This document shows positions 1-8,908 of a DNA stretch of 64,000 nt, piece by piece; position 1 is the stretch's first letter, and every line of letters begins with the position of its first letter. The DNA is from Parerythrobacter jejuensis (GTDB taxonomy: Bacteria > Pseudomonadota > Alphaproteobacteria > Sphingomonadales > Sphingomonadaceae), in assembly GCF_039536765.1 (NCBI RefSeq), contig NZ_BAAAZF010000001.1, positions 2,046,001 through 2,110,000 on the forward strand, given 5' to 3'. The notes under the pieces were generated by a model. The model saw nothing but the letters and a program-made list of their open reading frames with translations. It searched no databases and had not been told where the DNA came from. Made by a program: the position numbers and the translations under genes.

Positions 1-665
1 TGCGACAAGCGGACGCCGGCAGTCACATCAATATTGCGCGAAACCCGGTACGAGCCGCCCAGATCGACACTTTGTTCGCCCAAGCCCTCGAGCGTGCGCG
101 GAGCACGACCCGGGTTGCGTTCTGTTTCCAGTGCAATGCGTGGCTGGAACCTGCTCGGCTTGTCTTCGGCCGTGGCGTCGCTGGGACGGAACTGCGCCAG
201 GTCAGGCATTTCAATCTTCGAAACTCCGGCCGGCAACCTGGCTGCCGGTTTGGCGAAGCTCTGATAACCACGTGCAACCCCCAGATCGAAGCGGGTCGGC
301 GCAATTGTGACCTTCCGGTTGCCCGGCGTGTTCTCGGCCATGTCGATAGCGGAGCGTACGGAAATGGCTCGCGCTGTCTCATCGTCAACACGGACCGCGA
401 CGGTTACTGTGCGCGAGCCGGGCGCTTTGCCACCGGCGGGTGTAAAACGAAGAGCTTTGCGCGAGGCCGCATACCGATTGTTGACGCGCTCTGCGAGGAC
501 GGGGTCGACACTGCCCGGAGTAAACCGGGGTGCGTTCTGGTCGAGCGGTGCGAACACTGCGTCTGACACGGCCAAGCTGGCCGTCGGAATGGCAAGAAGC
601 GCACCTGCAGCGACCAGCGTGGGCACGAGGCCCTGCTTGATAGTCGATGCAAAATTGCGGCTCAT
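1..665 (-). CDS. Exported protein of unknown function, 3' end cut by window edge
   Basis: The frame is open from the start to the left edge, giving at least 221 residues. Residues 1-32 form a signal peptide (MSRNFAST, a hydrophobic stretch around LVAAGALLAIPTASLA). The mature part is polar, rich in Arg, Pro and Ala, and ends in alternating polar/apolar strand-like sequence (GGSYRVSRNIDVTAGVRL), which suggests an envelope or outer-membrane beta-strand protein. I do not recognise the family. An in-frame ATG lies 12 nt upstream (677), but the GGGGATGAG that could act as ribosome site overlaps it, so the inner ATG is preferred. It is divergent from the DUF3576 lipoprotein gene. The reading frame is fairly sure; the function is unknown. 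Confidence 0.6.
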   Translation of the reverse strand, partial: MSRNFASTIKQGLVPTLVAAGALLAIPTASLAVSDAVFAPLDQNAPRFTPGSVDPVLAERVNNRYAASRKALRFTPAGGKAPGSRTVTVAVRVDDETARAISVRSAIDMAENTPGNRKVTIAPTRFDLGVARGYQSFAKPAARLPAGVSKIEMPDLAQFRPSDATAEDKPSRFQPRIALETERNPGRAPRTLEGLGEQSVDLGGSYRVSRNIDVTAGVRLS

Positions 666-966
666 TTTTATACTCATCCCCGTTCAGAACGTTCACAAAA
701 GCACATTCTGGCTGAACGACTCGTGAAAGCTCTGATGAAAAGACTAGGCTGCGAGTCGCCGCATGGCCAGTTTTTCCACAGTCCGCCTGAGTCATTACCT
801 GAATGTGTTGCATCCCGCCCACAAAGGCGGATTAGCCAACGCGGCGCCCATTCACCTGTGATACACGCAAAGGCGGCACATAGGGAGGATAGAGGCCTTA
901 CTTGCCGCGCACGCGATGGAGGCTATAGAGGCTTGCACATCTAGTTGAGGACGACAGATCCATTCC
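666..966. other. Divergent intergenic region
   Basis: About 300 bases between two divergently read genes. No convincing gene was found on either strand. CGTTCAG (681-687) and CTGAACG (712-718) form a 7-bp inverted repeat just upstream of the left gene, and CAAAGGCGG occurs twice as a direct repeat (822-830 and 868-876). Promoters for both genes should lie here, but I see no clear -35/-10 pair. Confidence 0.4.
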
Positions 967-1419
967 ATGAGCATTTTTCCGGCCAATCCTACTTCGTTTG
1001 CCCGCACGGCCCTCGTGGGCGTTGCGCTTGCATCCCTGACTGCCTGTGGCGGCAAGGATCGTCCGCAGGCTGACCTTGCTGCGTCGCAAGTGACGACAAT
1101 CGGGGTGAACTCCTATTTATGGCGGGCTTCGCTTGAGACTGTCAGTTTCGCGCCATTGCTGCAGGCGGATAGCGCCGGCGGCGTTATCGTGACCGACTGG
1201 TATACGAACCCCTCCAATACGAGTGAGCGGGTCAAGGTGACTGTCGCGATCCTGGACCAGGATTTGCGCGCCGATGCCTTGCGCGTTGCGGCTAGTCGCC
1301 AGGTCGCCCAGGGTGGAACCTGGGTCGATGCCCCGGTTCAGGCCGCCACAGTGCAGAAGCTGGAAGACATTATCCTGACGAAAGCGCGCGAACTGCGTCG
1401 CCAGGCTGTAGCCAGCTAA
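967..1419 (+). CDS. DUF3576 domain lipoprotein
   Basis: A 150-residue predicted lipoprotein. The N-terminus has a short signal with lipobox L-T-A-C (residues about 24-27, VALASLTACGG), so Cys27 should be lipidated. The rest matches the DUF3576 family as I know it: NSYLWRASLETVSFAPL, a central GGVIVTDWY segment and a helical C-terminus rich in Ala and Arg (KARELRRQAVAS). Family members are envelope proteins of unknown role, often placed just upstream of leuS in alphaproteobacteria, as here (24 bp gap). It may share a transcript with leuS-lptE-holA. The family call is fairly firm; no biochemical function can be given. Confidence 0.85.
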   Translation: MSIFPANPTSFARTALVGVALASLTACGGKDRPQADLAASQVTTIGVNSYLWRASLETVSFAPLLQADSAGGVIVTDWYTNPSNTSERVKVTVAILDQDLRADALRVAASRQVAQGGTWVDAPVQAATVQKLEDIILTKARELRRQAVAS

Positions 1420-1443
1420 GCTGCATTTCCCTACGGGGATATC

Positions 1444-3969
1444 ATGACTGAGACTCGTTTCGATCCGTCCTCGGCCGACGGACGGTGGCAACATGCATGG
1501 GATGAAGCCGGGTGCTTCGCCGCCGATAGCAACAGTGACAAACCCAAGAGCTACGTGCTCGAGATGTTTCCCTATCCCAGCGGACGCATCCATATTGGGC
1601 ATGTGCGCAATTACACGATGGGCGATGTGCTGGCGCGCTACAAAAAGATGCGCGGCTACGAAGTCCTGCATCCGATGGGTTGGGATGCCTTCGGCATGCC
1701 GGCCGAGAATGCGGCCATGGAAAAGGGCGTCCATCCCGGCGGCTGGACGCGTGGCAACATAGCCAACATGAAGGCCCAGCTCAAACGGCTGGGATTCGCG
1801 CTCGACTGGACGCGTGAATTTGCGACCTGCGACCCGGAATACTATGGCCACGAGCAATCGCTGTTCATCGATTTGTTCGAAGCCGGATTGGTCTATCGCA
1901 AGGAAAGCGAGGTCAATTGGGATCCGGTTGACCAAACCGTGCTGGCCAACGAGCAGGTAATCGATGGCAAGGGCTGGCGATCTGGCGCCGAGGTGGAAAA
2001 GCGAAAGCTGAATCAGTGGTTTCTCAAGATCACCGACTTCGCAGACGAACTGTTGGAAGGTCTCGGCGACCTAGACAAATGGCCGGAAAAAGTCCGGCTG
2101 ATGCAGGAAAACTGGATCGGCAAGAGCCGAGGGCTCCAGTTCCGCTTCGAGCTTTCGAATGGGCAATCGCTGGAGGTTTATTCGACCCGGCCCGATACGA
2201 TTTTTGGTGCCACTTTCGTGGCTGTCGCGCCGGACCATCCGATTGCCAAGTCTGCAGCCCAGGCGTCTGAGAAGGCCGCCGAATTTGTGCAGTTGTGCAA
2301 GCGCGGCGGGACCACGGCTGCCGATCTCGAAACGGCTGAAAAACTGGGGTTTGACACTGGCATCACGGCGGAACACCCGTTTACCGGAGAGCCGCTTCCG
2401 GTCTTCATCGCGAATTTCGTTCTGATGGATTACGGCACTGGGGCAATAATGGCGGTGCCAGGCCATGATCAGCGCGATTTCGATTTCGCGCGCAAGTACC
2501 AGTTGCCGATTCCAAGAGTTGTTGCAGCCAGTGCCGAGGATTCGGAGAAGCCCTTCGCGGGCGAAGCGGAGCCCGGTGAAGGCGTCGTGGTCAACTCTGG
2601 CTTTCTTGACGGAATGGATGTCGAAACGGCCAAGAAGGCAGTGATCGACCGGGCCGAAAAGGACGGCTGGGGCAACGGACAAACAGTCTGGCGTCTGCGC
2701 GACTGGGGTGTTTCGCGCCAGCGCTATTGGGGTACACCCATTCCCTTTGTGCATTGTGATCGATGCGGCGTCGTGCCTGTCGCTCGCGACCAGCTACCAG
2801 TCACACTTCCAGACGATGTCGACTTCCAGACACCGGGCAATCCGCTGGTTCGGCATCCGACCTGGAAAAAGACCACCTGCCCCAAATGTGGATCCTTGGC
2901 GGAGCGTGAGACCGACACCCTCGATACGTTTGTCGACAGTTCGTGGTATTTCCTGCGCTTTGCCAGTCAGCCGGATGATCGGCCGTTTGATCCGGAAGAG
3001 GTCGAAAAATGGCTGCCCGTTGAGCAATATATTGGCGGGATCGAGCATGCGATCCTGCATCTGCTCTATGCTCGGTTCTGGACCCGCGCCCTGCGTCATG
3101 CCGGGCACTTGCCATTTGCTGAGCCTTTTTCGAGTCTGTTCACCCAAGGCATGGTCACACATGAAACCTATTCTCGGCGCGATCCGCAGAGCGGCAAGCA
3201 AACCTTTTTCGAGCCGGAAGAGGTCGATCGCGGAAGCAAAGGCGCAAAGCTCAAGGACGACGGTTTCCCGGTGACAGTTGGCCGCGTGATAAAGATGTCC
3301 AAGTCGAAGAAGAATGTTGTCGACCCGGACACAATTGTAGAGCGGTATGGAGCTGACGCCGTGCGCTGGTTCATGTTGTCGGACAGCCCGCCGGAGCGCG
3401 ACCTGCCTTGGTCGGAGAGCGGGATTGAAGGCTGCTGGCGTTTTGTGCAGCGGTTGTGGCGACTGTTCGAACAACACGACGTAGCAGCGCAGGGTGACGA
3501 CCAAGCTTTGGCCCGAAAGATGCACCAGACGATCGCTGCGGTCGCCGGCGATATCGAGGCGCTCGGTTTCAACAAGGCAGTGGCTCGCATCTATGAGCTC
3601 ACCGCTGCAATCGAGAAGGCCCAGCCTAGCGCCAGCCGTTCGGAAGCAATTCGCGCGGTCTTGCATCTGGCATCGCCAATGATGCCGCACCTTGCCGAGG
3701 AGGCTTGGCAGAAAATTGGCGGCCAGGGCCTGTTGGCCGAGGCGCCATGGCCCACCGTCGATGAAACGCTTCTGGTGGATGACGAGGTGACCATTGCCGT
3801 CCAACATATGGGCAAGCTTCGCGATACGCTGACCGCACCCAAGGGGGCCGCAAAGGAAGATCTGGAAGCCCTTGCGCTGGCAAGCGAGAAGGTCCAGCGT
3901 TCAATCGACGGAGCAGATATTCGTAAGGTAATTGTCGTGCCTGACCGGTTGGTAAATATCGTCACATGA
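1444..3969 (+). CDS. leuS: Leucyl-tRNA synthetase
   Basis: Cytoplasmic class I aminoacyl-tRNA synthetase that charges tRNA-Leu. At 841 residues it is close to the usual bacterial length. The HIGH signature is at residues 50-53 ([14 protein letters not shown]) and KMSKS at about 617-621 ([13 protein letters not shown]). The editing (CP1) domain lies between them and contains [16 protein letters not shown]. Two CxxC pairs at about 438-441 and 479-482 (CDRCG, CPKCG) form the zinc-type insertion, and [13 protein letters not shown] is typical of LeuRS. The C-terminal tRNA-binding part is present ([10 protein letters not shown]). Its stop overlaps the lptE start, so leuS, lptE and holA are probably translationally coupled, an order common in this group. 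Confidence 0.98.
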   Translation: MTETRFDPSSADGRWQHAWDEAGCFAADSNSDKPKSYVLEMFPYPSGRIHIGHVRNYTMGDVLARYKKMRGYEVLHPMGWDAFGMPAENAAMEKGVHPGGWTRGNIANMKAQLKRLGFALDWTREFATCDPEYYGHEQSLFIDLFEAGLVYRKESEVNWDPVDQTVLANEQVIDGKGWRSGAEVEKRKLNQWFLKITDFADELLEGLGDLDKWPEKVRLMQENWIGKSRGLQFRFELSNGQSLEVYSTRPDTIFGATFVAVAPDHPIAKSAAQASEKAAEFVQLCKRGGTTAADLETAEKLGFDTGITAEHPFTGEPLPVFIANFVLMDYGTGAIMAVPGHDQRDFDFARKYQLPIPRVVAASAEDSEKPFAGEAEPGEGVVVNSGFLDGMDVETAKKAVIDRAEKDGWGNGQTVWRLRDWGVSRQRYWGTPIPFVHCDRCGVVPVARDQLPVTLPDDVDFQTPGNPLVRHPTWKKTTCPKCGSLAERETDTLDTFVDSSWYFLRFASQPDDRPFDPEEVEKWLPVEQYIGGIEHAILHLLYARFWTRALRHAGHLPFAEPFSSLFTQGMVTHETYSRRDPQSGKQTFFEPEEVDRGSKGAKLKDDGFPVTVGRVIKMSKSKKNVVDPDTIVERYGADAVRWFMLSDSPPERDLPWSESGIEGCWRFVQRLWRLFEQHDVAAQGDDQALARKMHQTIAAVAGDIEALGFNKAVARIYELTAAIEKAQPSASRSEAIRAVLHLASPMMPHLAEEAWQKIGGQGLLAEAPWPTVDETLLVDDEVTIAVQHMGKLRDTLTAPKGAAKEDLEALALASEKVQRSIDGADIRKVIVVPDRLVNIVT

Positions 3970-4460
3970 TGCGGGCCGTTTTTCCTCTTCTGGCCTTGGC
4001 TGCGCTCACGGCCTGTGGTCTGCAGCCGGTCTATGGGGGCGGTGCCAAGAGTGCCGCGGTCCAGGGGCTGGGGGCGATCCAGGTCTCTGACATTCCGGGC
4101 CGCGAGGGTTGGCTCATGGGCAATGCGCTGCGCGATCGTCTGTCCATCGGCGGCAGGAATACAGCACCGCGCTATCGCCTCGATATCCGTCTTGATGACC
4201 AACTCGAAGGGCTCGGCCTGCTCAACGATGATACGATCGGCCGCGAGCGACGGACATTGCGGGCTCGCTACCAGCTGGTGGACCTGACTGACGATACGAT
4301 CCTGCTGGATGCGACCGCGGGGTCGGATGCAGGGATCGACGTTGTCTCGAGTGAATACGCCACAATCGCGGCCGAGCAGAGCGCATTGGAACGCCTGACA
4401 CAGGAGGTGGCAGACCGCATCGTCACTCGCGTATCGCTCACCTTGCGAAAAGAGCAGTGA
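3966..4460 (+). CDS. lptE: LPS assembly lipoprotein LptE
   Basis: Outer-membrane lipoprotein that plugs the LptD barrel and helps place lipopolysaccharide in the outer leaflet. The protein has 164 residues, a short signal peptide and lipobox L-T-A-C ([25 protein letters not shown]). The lipidated Cys is followed by the LQPVYGG found in alphaproteobacterial LptE. The mature part ([29 protein letters not shown], later [21 protein letters not shown]) fits the family's alternating strand and helix layout. The start lies in the stop region of leuS, and the end overlaps holA by 4 nt. Together with lptC and lptA at 23-24 kb, most of an Lpt bridge is encoded in this window, but lptB, lptD and lptFG are not. 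Confidence 0.92.
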   Translation: MMRAVFPLLALAALTACGLQPVYGGGAKSAAVQGLGAIQVSDIPGREGWLMGNALRDRLSIGGRNTAPRYRLDIRLDDQLEGLGLLNDDTIGRERRTLRARYQLVDLTDDTILLDATAGSDAGIDVVSSEYATIAAEQSALERLTQEVADRIVTRVSLTLRKEQ

Positions 4461-5491
4461 AGGCAACCCAGCGGGACTTTGCCAGTCAGGCGCAGAGAGC
4501 TGCGCGTCAATGCACTGTCTTTTTCTTTTGCGGACCGGATGAAGCAGGGGCGTCAGCCGCAGCGGAAGCCATACATGCCATGCTGCCGGATGCCGGCGAG
4601 CGGGTAGAGATATCCGGTGCTGATTTGCGGCGGGACCCCGTGCTGTTGGGTGATGAGGCACGATCGACTTCGCTTTTCGGTGACACGCGGCATCTCTTTG
4701 TTCGCGCAAACGGGGACGAGGCGCATGATGCACTTGCAACACTCTTCGAAGGCGAGGGCGAAGCATGTCCGGTACTGGTGGTCGCGACCTCAGCAACCGA
4801 CAAGTCGCGCACGGCGAAGCTGCTAGCCAACCGCGACGATGCCCTGGTTGCGATGTTCTACCCTCCCGATTTGCGCAGCATGACGGGTACGGTTCGCGAT
4901 CTGGCCGATGGCGCAGGCTTGCGCCTGGGCGGAGATCTGGCAGAGCGCATCGCGCGTGCCTCAGGTCTCGATCAGCGATTGGCGAAATCCGAAGTCACCA
5001 AGCTGGCCCTTTATCTCGATGCGTCTCCGGCATCACCCCAGAATGCAGATATCACCGCTTGGGAACAGATCGGTGCGAAGACCGAGGAAGACGGCTTCAT
5101 GCCGCTCGTGAACACCGCGCTTTCTGGTCATATCCGCAAGCTGCCAGCCGAGATGGCGCGGATGCGCGAGCTGTCGCTCAATCCCGTGGGTATTGCACTC
5201 GCGTTCGAGCGTCGCGCGGCCCAATTGGCGCAACTTGCCGCCCGTCTGGGCAGGAACAGCGATGTGAACGGGTTTATCCAGTCGGAGAAACAGGCCCGTC
5301 GTATCTTTTGGAAAGACGAGCGCGATTTGCGCGAGCAATTGCGGATTTGGCGCGGAAAGCGGCTAGATCGGTTGGTGGCCCGGCTAACCGCCCTGCACCG
5401 ACACCTCTTGGCCAACAGCCAGTCCGGGGAAATCCTGCTTGCGCAAGAGCTGACCCAGATCGCCCGGGCGGCGGCAGCGGCGGCAAAATAG
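4457..5491 (+). CDS. holA: DNA polymerase III subunit delta
   Basis: Clamp-loader delta subunit, which opens the beta sliding clamp and works with gamma/tau and delta prime. At 344 residues it has normal length. The N-terminal domain contains the typical FFFCGPDEAGASAAAEAI and the later ADKSRTAKLLAN-like stretch (ATDKSRTAKLL). The middle has RIARASGLDQRLAKSEVTKL, and the C-terminal helical domain has ALAFERRAAQLAQLAARLG and the late LDRLVARLTALHRHL. The order lptE-holA is conserved in many alphaproteobacteria and supports the call. The start overlaps the lptE stop by 4 nt. No terminator is visible in the 69 bp before the next gene, so transcription may run into the exopolysaccharide locus. 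Confidence 0.93.
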   Translation: MKATQRDFASQAQRAARQCTVFFFCGPDEAGASAAAEAIHAMLPDAGERVEISGADLRRDPVLLGDEARSTSLFGDTRHLFVRANGDEAHDALATLFEGEGEACPVLVVATSATDKSRTAKLLANRDDALVAMFYPPDLRSMTGTVRDLADGAGLRLGGDLAERIARASGLDQRLAKSEVTKLALYLDASPASPQNADITAWEQIGAKTEEDGFMPLVNTALSGHIRKLPAEMARMRELSLNPVGIALAFERRAAQLAQLAARLGRNSDVNGFIQSEKQARRIFWKDERDLREQLRIWRGKRLDRLVARLTALHRHLLANSQSGEILLAQELTQIARAAAAAAK

Positions 5492-5560
5492 CGTCTGCAT
5501 TGACCGACCTTCCCTGATTGCAGTAGCCTTCGCCGACACCGGCCGCTTCGAGGACAAGCG

Positions 5561-6982
5561 TTGACGGCAAGCGAAGGACGGGCCGAGTTGAACGCGCCTT
5601 TCGAAATGGAAGATTCCGCCAGGGATCAAAGCTTCACGCCTGCGCCCTCGCTCGAGAGGAGACGTCTGAGGGCCTATCTGCTGCTGGTCGCGGTAGACAT
5701 AGCCGCGATCTTGGTCGCGTTCTTCTTGGCGGGCGCACTCTATCTCGGCCGTATTCCGGACCCTCAGGCCTTGCGGCAAGCCTATCTGTTGCTGCCGATC
5801 TTCCTGACCATCGCCATGTATCAGGGGACTTATTCGCTCAGAACCCTGCTCGATGCCCGCTACGCGAGTCTGCGGGCACTTTCGGCCCTCATGATCGCAG
5901 CGGCGCTGCTCGCATTCGTTGCCTTCTATCTTAAGACGAGCGCGACGTTTTCTCGCGTCACACTCACTCTCGGCTTGGTCTTGAGCGGCCTGATCATGGT
6001 CGGGATACGTGTGGCGGCCGTACGTCTTGTGGAGCGGCGGTGGGCGGGTTTTGTCCGCAACCGGTTGCTGATCCTCGATGGTGGTCCTGATCTACCTATT
6101 GCGGCCAACCAGCGGGTGGAGGCGGCTCGATTCGGGCTCGATCCGAAGGCGGACGATCCCGATCACCTCGACCGGCTTGGCCAGGTCCTGCTCAATCAGG
6201 ATGAAGTCGTGGTCAGCTGCCCTGCCGAACGTCGCGATGATTGGGCATTCGCGCTCAAAGCCAGCGGCGTTCACGGTGAAATCGTGAGCGACACCGCTCA
6301 GCGGCTTGGCGCGATCAATGTCCATCGATACGAAGGCGTAGAGGCGACGACCCTGGTTGTCAGCGCAGGGCCACTCGGCTTGCGCGCCCGGGCAGCGAAG
6401 CGGTTATTCGATCTGGTATTTGCCAGCCTCGCGCTCCTGGTCCTGTCCCCGTTCTTGTTCCTGCTCGGCCTTGCCATTTGGATCGAAGATCGTGGGCCAG
6501 TCTTGTTTGTGCAGAAACGGACCGGGCATGGGAACCGGTTCTTCCCGATGTTGAAGTTTCGTTCGATGCGCGTTGCCGCACAGGATGCACATGGTACGCG
6601 GTCAACCGCCCGCGATGATGATCGCGTGACCCGAATCGGGGGCTTCATGCGGCGGCGTAGTATTGATGAATTGCCGCAGCTCATTAACGTTTTGCGTGGC
6701 GAAATGAGCATTGTCGGCCCGAGGCCTCATGCCCCCGGCAGCCAGGCCGGAGAGAAGCTGTTCTGGAAAGTCGACTCGCGATACTGGCATCGCCATGCGC
6801 TCAAGCCCGGCTTGACCGGCCTTGCGCAGATTCGCGGACTGAGAGGAGCGACAGAGGAAGAGCATGATCTGTCGGACCGGTTGCAGGCAGATTTGGAATA
6901 CATCGCCCGATGGTCCTTGCAGCGCGATCTTGCGATTGTTTGGCGAACCTTGTTCGTCCTCACCCACGAGCGGGCTTACTGA
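5561..6982 (+). CDS. Exopolysaccharide polyprenyl-phosphate sugar transferase (WcaJ/GumD-like)
   Basis: Priming enzyme that moves a sugar-1-phosphate from a nucleotide sugar onto undecaprenyl phosphate, the first step of repeat-unit assembly at the inner membrane. Of 473 residues, about 30-140 hold four hydrophobic segments (from LRAYLLLVAVDIAAILVAFF), a middle domain follows, and about 278-473 form the bacterial sugar transferase domain. That domain has KRLFDLVFASLALLVLSP, KFRSMRV, the catalytic-type IDELPQL and MSIVGPRPHAPG, and LKPGLTGLAQIRG. The TTG start has GAGGA at suitable spacing; an in-frame ATG at 5606 has no ribosome site. It opens the exopolysaccharide locus. The exact sugar (glucose-, galactose- or related phosphate) cannot be read from the sequence. 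Confidence 0.92.
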   Translation: MTASEGRAELNAPFEMEDSARDQSFTPAPSLERRRLRAYLLLVAVDIAAILVAFFLAGALYLGRIPDPQALRQAYLLLPIFLTIAMYQGTYSLRTLLDARYASLRALSALMIAAALLAFVAFYLKTSATFSRVTLTLGLVLSGLIMVGIRVAAVRLVERRWAGFVRNRLLILDGGPDLPIAANQRVEAARFGLDPKADDPDHLDRLGQVLLNQDEVVVSCPAERRDDWAFALKASGVHGEIVSDTAQRLGAINVHRYEGVEATTLVVSAGPLGLRARAAKRLFDLVFASLALLVLSPFLFLLGLAIWIEDRGPVLFVQKRTGHGNRFFPMLKFRSMRVAAQDAHGTRSTARDDDRVTRIGGFMRRRSIDELPQLINVLRGEMSIVGPRPHAPGSQAGEKLFWKVDSRYWHRHALKPGLTGLAQIRGLRGATEEEHDLSDRLQADLEYIARWSLQRDLAIVWRTLFVLTHERAY

Positions 6983-7000
6983 GTGATCGGCGCAGAAACG

Positions 7001-7038
7001 AAAAGAGCCGCTGCCTCAATCGAGGGAGCGGCTCTTTT
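7001..7038. terminator. Bidirectional Rho-independent terminator
   Basis: AAAAGAGCCGCT (7001-7012) pairs perfectly with AGCGGCTCTTTT (7027-7038). Inside the loop CCTC and GAGG pair again around AATC, with one G-G mismatch between the two stems. A T-run follows on both strands. It sits between the convergent ends of the sugar transferase gene and the small secreted-protein gene and should serve both. Confidence 0.9.
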
Positions 7039-7054
7039 TCGCAAGCAGAGGTTT

Positions 7055-7303
7055 TTAACGGGGGCTGTTGCCCTGACTGCTCCCTGCGGCGGCAATAATG
7101 CCACCTATCGCAGCCAGACCAAGCAGCAAGAAAAGCCAAAGTTTCTTGCCGTCGCCATCGTCGTCTTCATCCTGATTGCCGATATCGCTTACGCTTGAAA
7201 CCGGCTGTGCAAACTCTGTCGCGCCCGGACGCGTTTCCGCCAGCGAGGCGGTCGAGCCGAACACGAGAAGACCCGCGGCGGTCATTGCAAGAAGCTTTTT
7301 CAT
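7055..7303 (-). CDS. Small exported protein with C-terminal membrane helix
   Basis: An 82-residue protein of unknown function. Residues 1-22 are a clear signal peptide (MKKLLAMTAAGLLVFGSTAS, cleavage near SLA-ET). A short polar segment follows with an acidic run (NQDEDDDGDGKK), then a hydrophobic helix at about 55-73 (LWLFLLLGLAAIGGIIAAAG) and a short tail, SSQGNSPR. The ribosome site GGAG stands 8-9 nt before ATG. The layout (signal, acidic spacer, membrane helix, short basic tail) recalls sorted surface proteins, but there is no PEP, LPXTG or similar box, so sorting is not supported. It faces the sugar transferase gene across a terminator and is divergent from the next glycosyltransferase. 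I infer a small inner-membrane or envelope protein. Confidence 0.75.
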   Translation of the reverse strand: MKKLLAMTAAGLLVFGSTASLAETRPGATEFAQPVSSVSDIGNQDEDDDGDGKKLWLFLLLGLAAIGGIIAAAGSSQGNSPR

Positions 7304-7514
7304 CGGTATTCTCCGGTGTATTCAGCTTTCACGATGTAAACGATCAAGCGCAGGGGTCAAGTTTTGGTCCCTGATGGGGATATTGGCTTAGCGTGTTGAC
7401 CTTACCATACCGTTGCGCAAGTCGTGGCGAAGGCCAGTCTTGGCTTGTATTCAATCAGCATTCGGGCAGGTTTGCACCCTATGCGCGGCAAATCGGGCGT
7501 AGGACTGGGGAATC

Positions 7515-8744
7515 GTGGCGTTCATTTCCATAATCGGCCTGAATTATGCCCCCGAGCCCATCGGGATCGGGCCCTACACGCAAGGCTGGGCCACGTCTCT
7601 GGCGCAACGCGGACATCGCGTGCAGGTCATTTGCGGTGCGCCCTATTATCCGGGTTGGTCACTTGCAGCAGGTTACAAGAACCGGTTTGCGGGGAGAGTT
7701 GAAGACGGGGTCGAGGTCTTGCGCGTGCCCCACTATATTCCTGCGCGGCCAACTGCTGCACGCCGAATGGCGCATTACGCTTCGTTCGCCGCCAATGCTG
7801 CCCGCGCCGTGCATCGCCAAGGCTCAGACTTCAGACCCGATGCGGTTGTCGCGATTGCCCCGGCGCTGCTCGCGGCGCCTGTCGCCTTGCGATTGGCGCG
7901 AAAGGCCGGGGCGCTGTCTTGGCTGCATATTCAGGACTTTGAGGTCGGTGCAGCCTTGGCGACAAGTCTCTTGCCCGCCTCACTGGCGAACCCGGCGTCG
8001 CGATTCGAGCGCTCGGCTATCAAGCGTTTCGACCATGTGAGCACAATCGCTCCAGCCATGTTGGACTTGGCCCGAAGCAAGGGAGCTGGAGCAGCGCAAC
8101 TGCACGAGCTTCGCAATTGGGCCGAGCCAGGCGTGGGTGCAGCAGGTATTCGCCCCGAAGATATGCGGGCCGAATTGGGATTGCCTGCTAGGAAAATCGC
8201 GCTCTACTCGGGCAATCTTGCCAGGAAGCAGGGTATCGATCTCATCCTTGATACGGCGGAGCGAACGCGGAACCGGGCTGACTTGCACTTTGTCGTCTGT
8301 GGTGAAGGTCCAGCGGTGACATTGGTAGAGCAAGCGGCGGAAGCACTGCCCAATCTGCACTACAGGCCGCTCCAACCGCGATCCAGACTGCCCGAACTCT
8401 TGGCGGTCGCGGATATTCACATGTTGCCGCAGCTGCCCGGGGCAGCTGATCTCGTATTGCCCTCGAAGCTCGCGAACATGCTCGCTTCGGGTCGGCCTGT
8501 CGTGACTAGCGCCGACCCGGGAACTGCGCTGGCCCGAGAGGTAGCAGGATGCGGCATTGTTGTTAGCACGAATGACAGGGAGGCATTTGCCAATGCAATC
8601 ACGGCGCTGGCCGATGACCAGGACCGCCGCGAAACTCTCGGGAACGAGGCGAAAATCAGGGCGAACGAGCGTTGGTCGCGCACCGGACTGCTTGACGCAT
8701 TCGGCGATGCGCTAGAGAGTGCCCTGCAGGACCACCGACAGTGA
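7515..8744 (+). CDS. WcaI-like glycosyltransferase (GT4, GT-B fold)
   Basis: Cytoplasmic, membrane-associated glycosyltransferase expected to add one sugar to the lipid-linked exopolysaccharide repeat. The 409-residue protein begins ISIIGLNYAPEPIGIGPYT, the hallmark of the WcaI family (colanic-acid type). The N-terminal Rossmann half continues to about residue 195. The C-terminal half has ALYSGNLARKQGIDLILD, FVVCGEGPAV and the donor-binding region ADLVLPSKLANMLASGRPVV. The start is GTG with TGGGGA upstream; the ORF could be extended, but the family N-terminus matches this codon. Its stop TGA overlaps the GTG of a short ORF that in turn overlaps the next glycosyltransferase. Donor and acceptor are unknown. 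Confidence 0.9.
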   Translation: MAFISIIGLNYAPEPIGIGPYTQGWATSLAQRGHRVQVICGAPYYPGWSLAAGYKNRFAGRVEDGVEVLRVPHYIPARPTAARRMAHYASFAANAARAVHRQGSDFRPDAVVAIAPALLAAPVALRLARKAGALSWLHIQDFEVGAALATSLLPASLANPASRFERSAIKRFDHVSTIAPAMLDLARSKGAGAAQLHELRNWAEPGVGAAGIRPEDMRAELGLPARKIALYSGNLARKQGIDLILDTAERTRNRADLHFVVCGEGPAVTLVEQAAEALPNLHYRPLQPRSRLPELLAVADIHMLPQLPGAADLVLPSKLANMLASGRPVVTSADPGTALAREVAGCGIVVSTNDREAFANAITALADDQDRRETLGNEAKIRANERWSRTGLLDAFGDALESALQDHRQ

Positions 8745-8908
8745 GCATATCGATTTTGGCAACACAAGCATCGGCACCGGCGCAAGCCATCCCGGGCTTA
8801 CGGCGGTCAGCAGCTTCTTATATTGCCATGGTGCAGGCCCGGGTGATCGATGAGCGCACGGGCGGACACTACCTCAAAGAAGGCGGCCGGGATCGAGACC
8901 GCACGTGA
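8741..8908 (+). CDS. Possible 55-aa coupling ORF between two glycosyltransferase genes
   Basis: GTG AGC ATA opens in the stop of the preceding gene (GTGA) and the frame closes with TGA inside the GTG start of the following gene (again GTGA). The peptide begins VSISILATQASAPAQ, continues RRSAASYIAMVQARV and ends EGGRDRDRT. An AGGACC stands about 9 nt before the GTG. It matches no family I know. Without it, 160 bp separate two genes in an otherwise tight run. It could be a real small protein, a translational-coupling device, or what is left of a decayed gene; the double 4-nt overlap is the only support. Confidence 0.35.
   Translation: MSISILATQASAPAQAIPGLRRSAASYIAMVQARVIDERTGGHYLKEGGRDRDRT

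Noticed and set aside
385-822. 145-codon ORF on the minus strand near the left edge
   Set aside because: It overlaps the exported-protein frame that has a good signal peptide and stays open to the edge; the ORF itself has no family features.
822-876. Direct repeat CAAAGGCGG, two copies 46 bp apart
   Set aside because: Nine bases twice in GC-rich DNA is weak and there is no third copy, so it supports neither an iteron nor an attachment site.
2747-2765. TTTGTGCATTGTGAT resembling the phaZ upstream palindrome
   Set aside because: It lies inside the leuS coding frame and is not symmetric.
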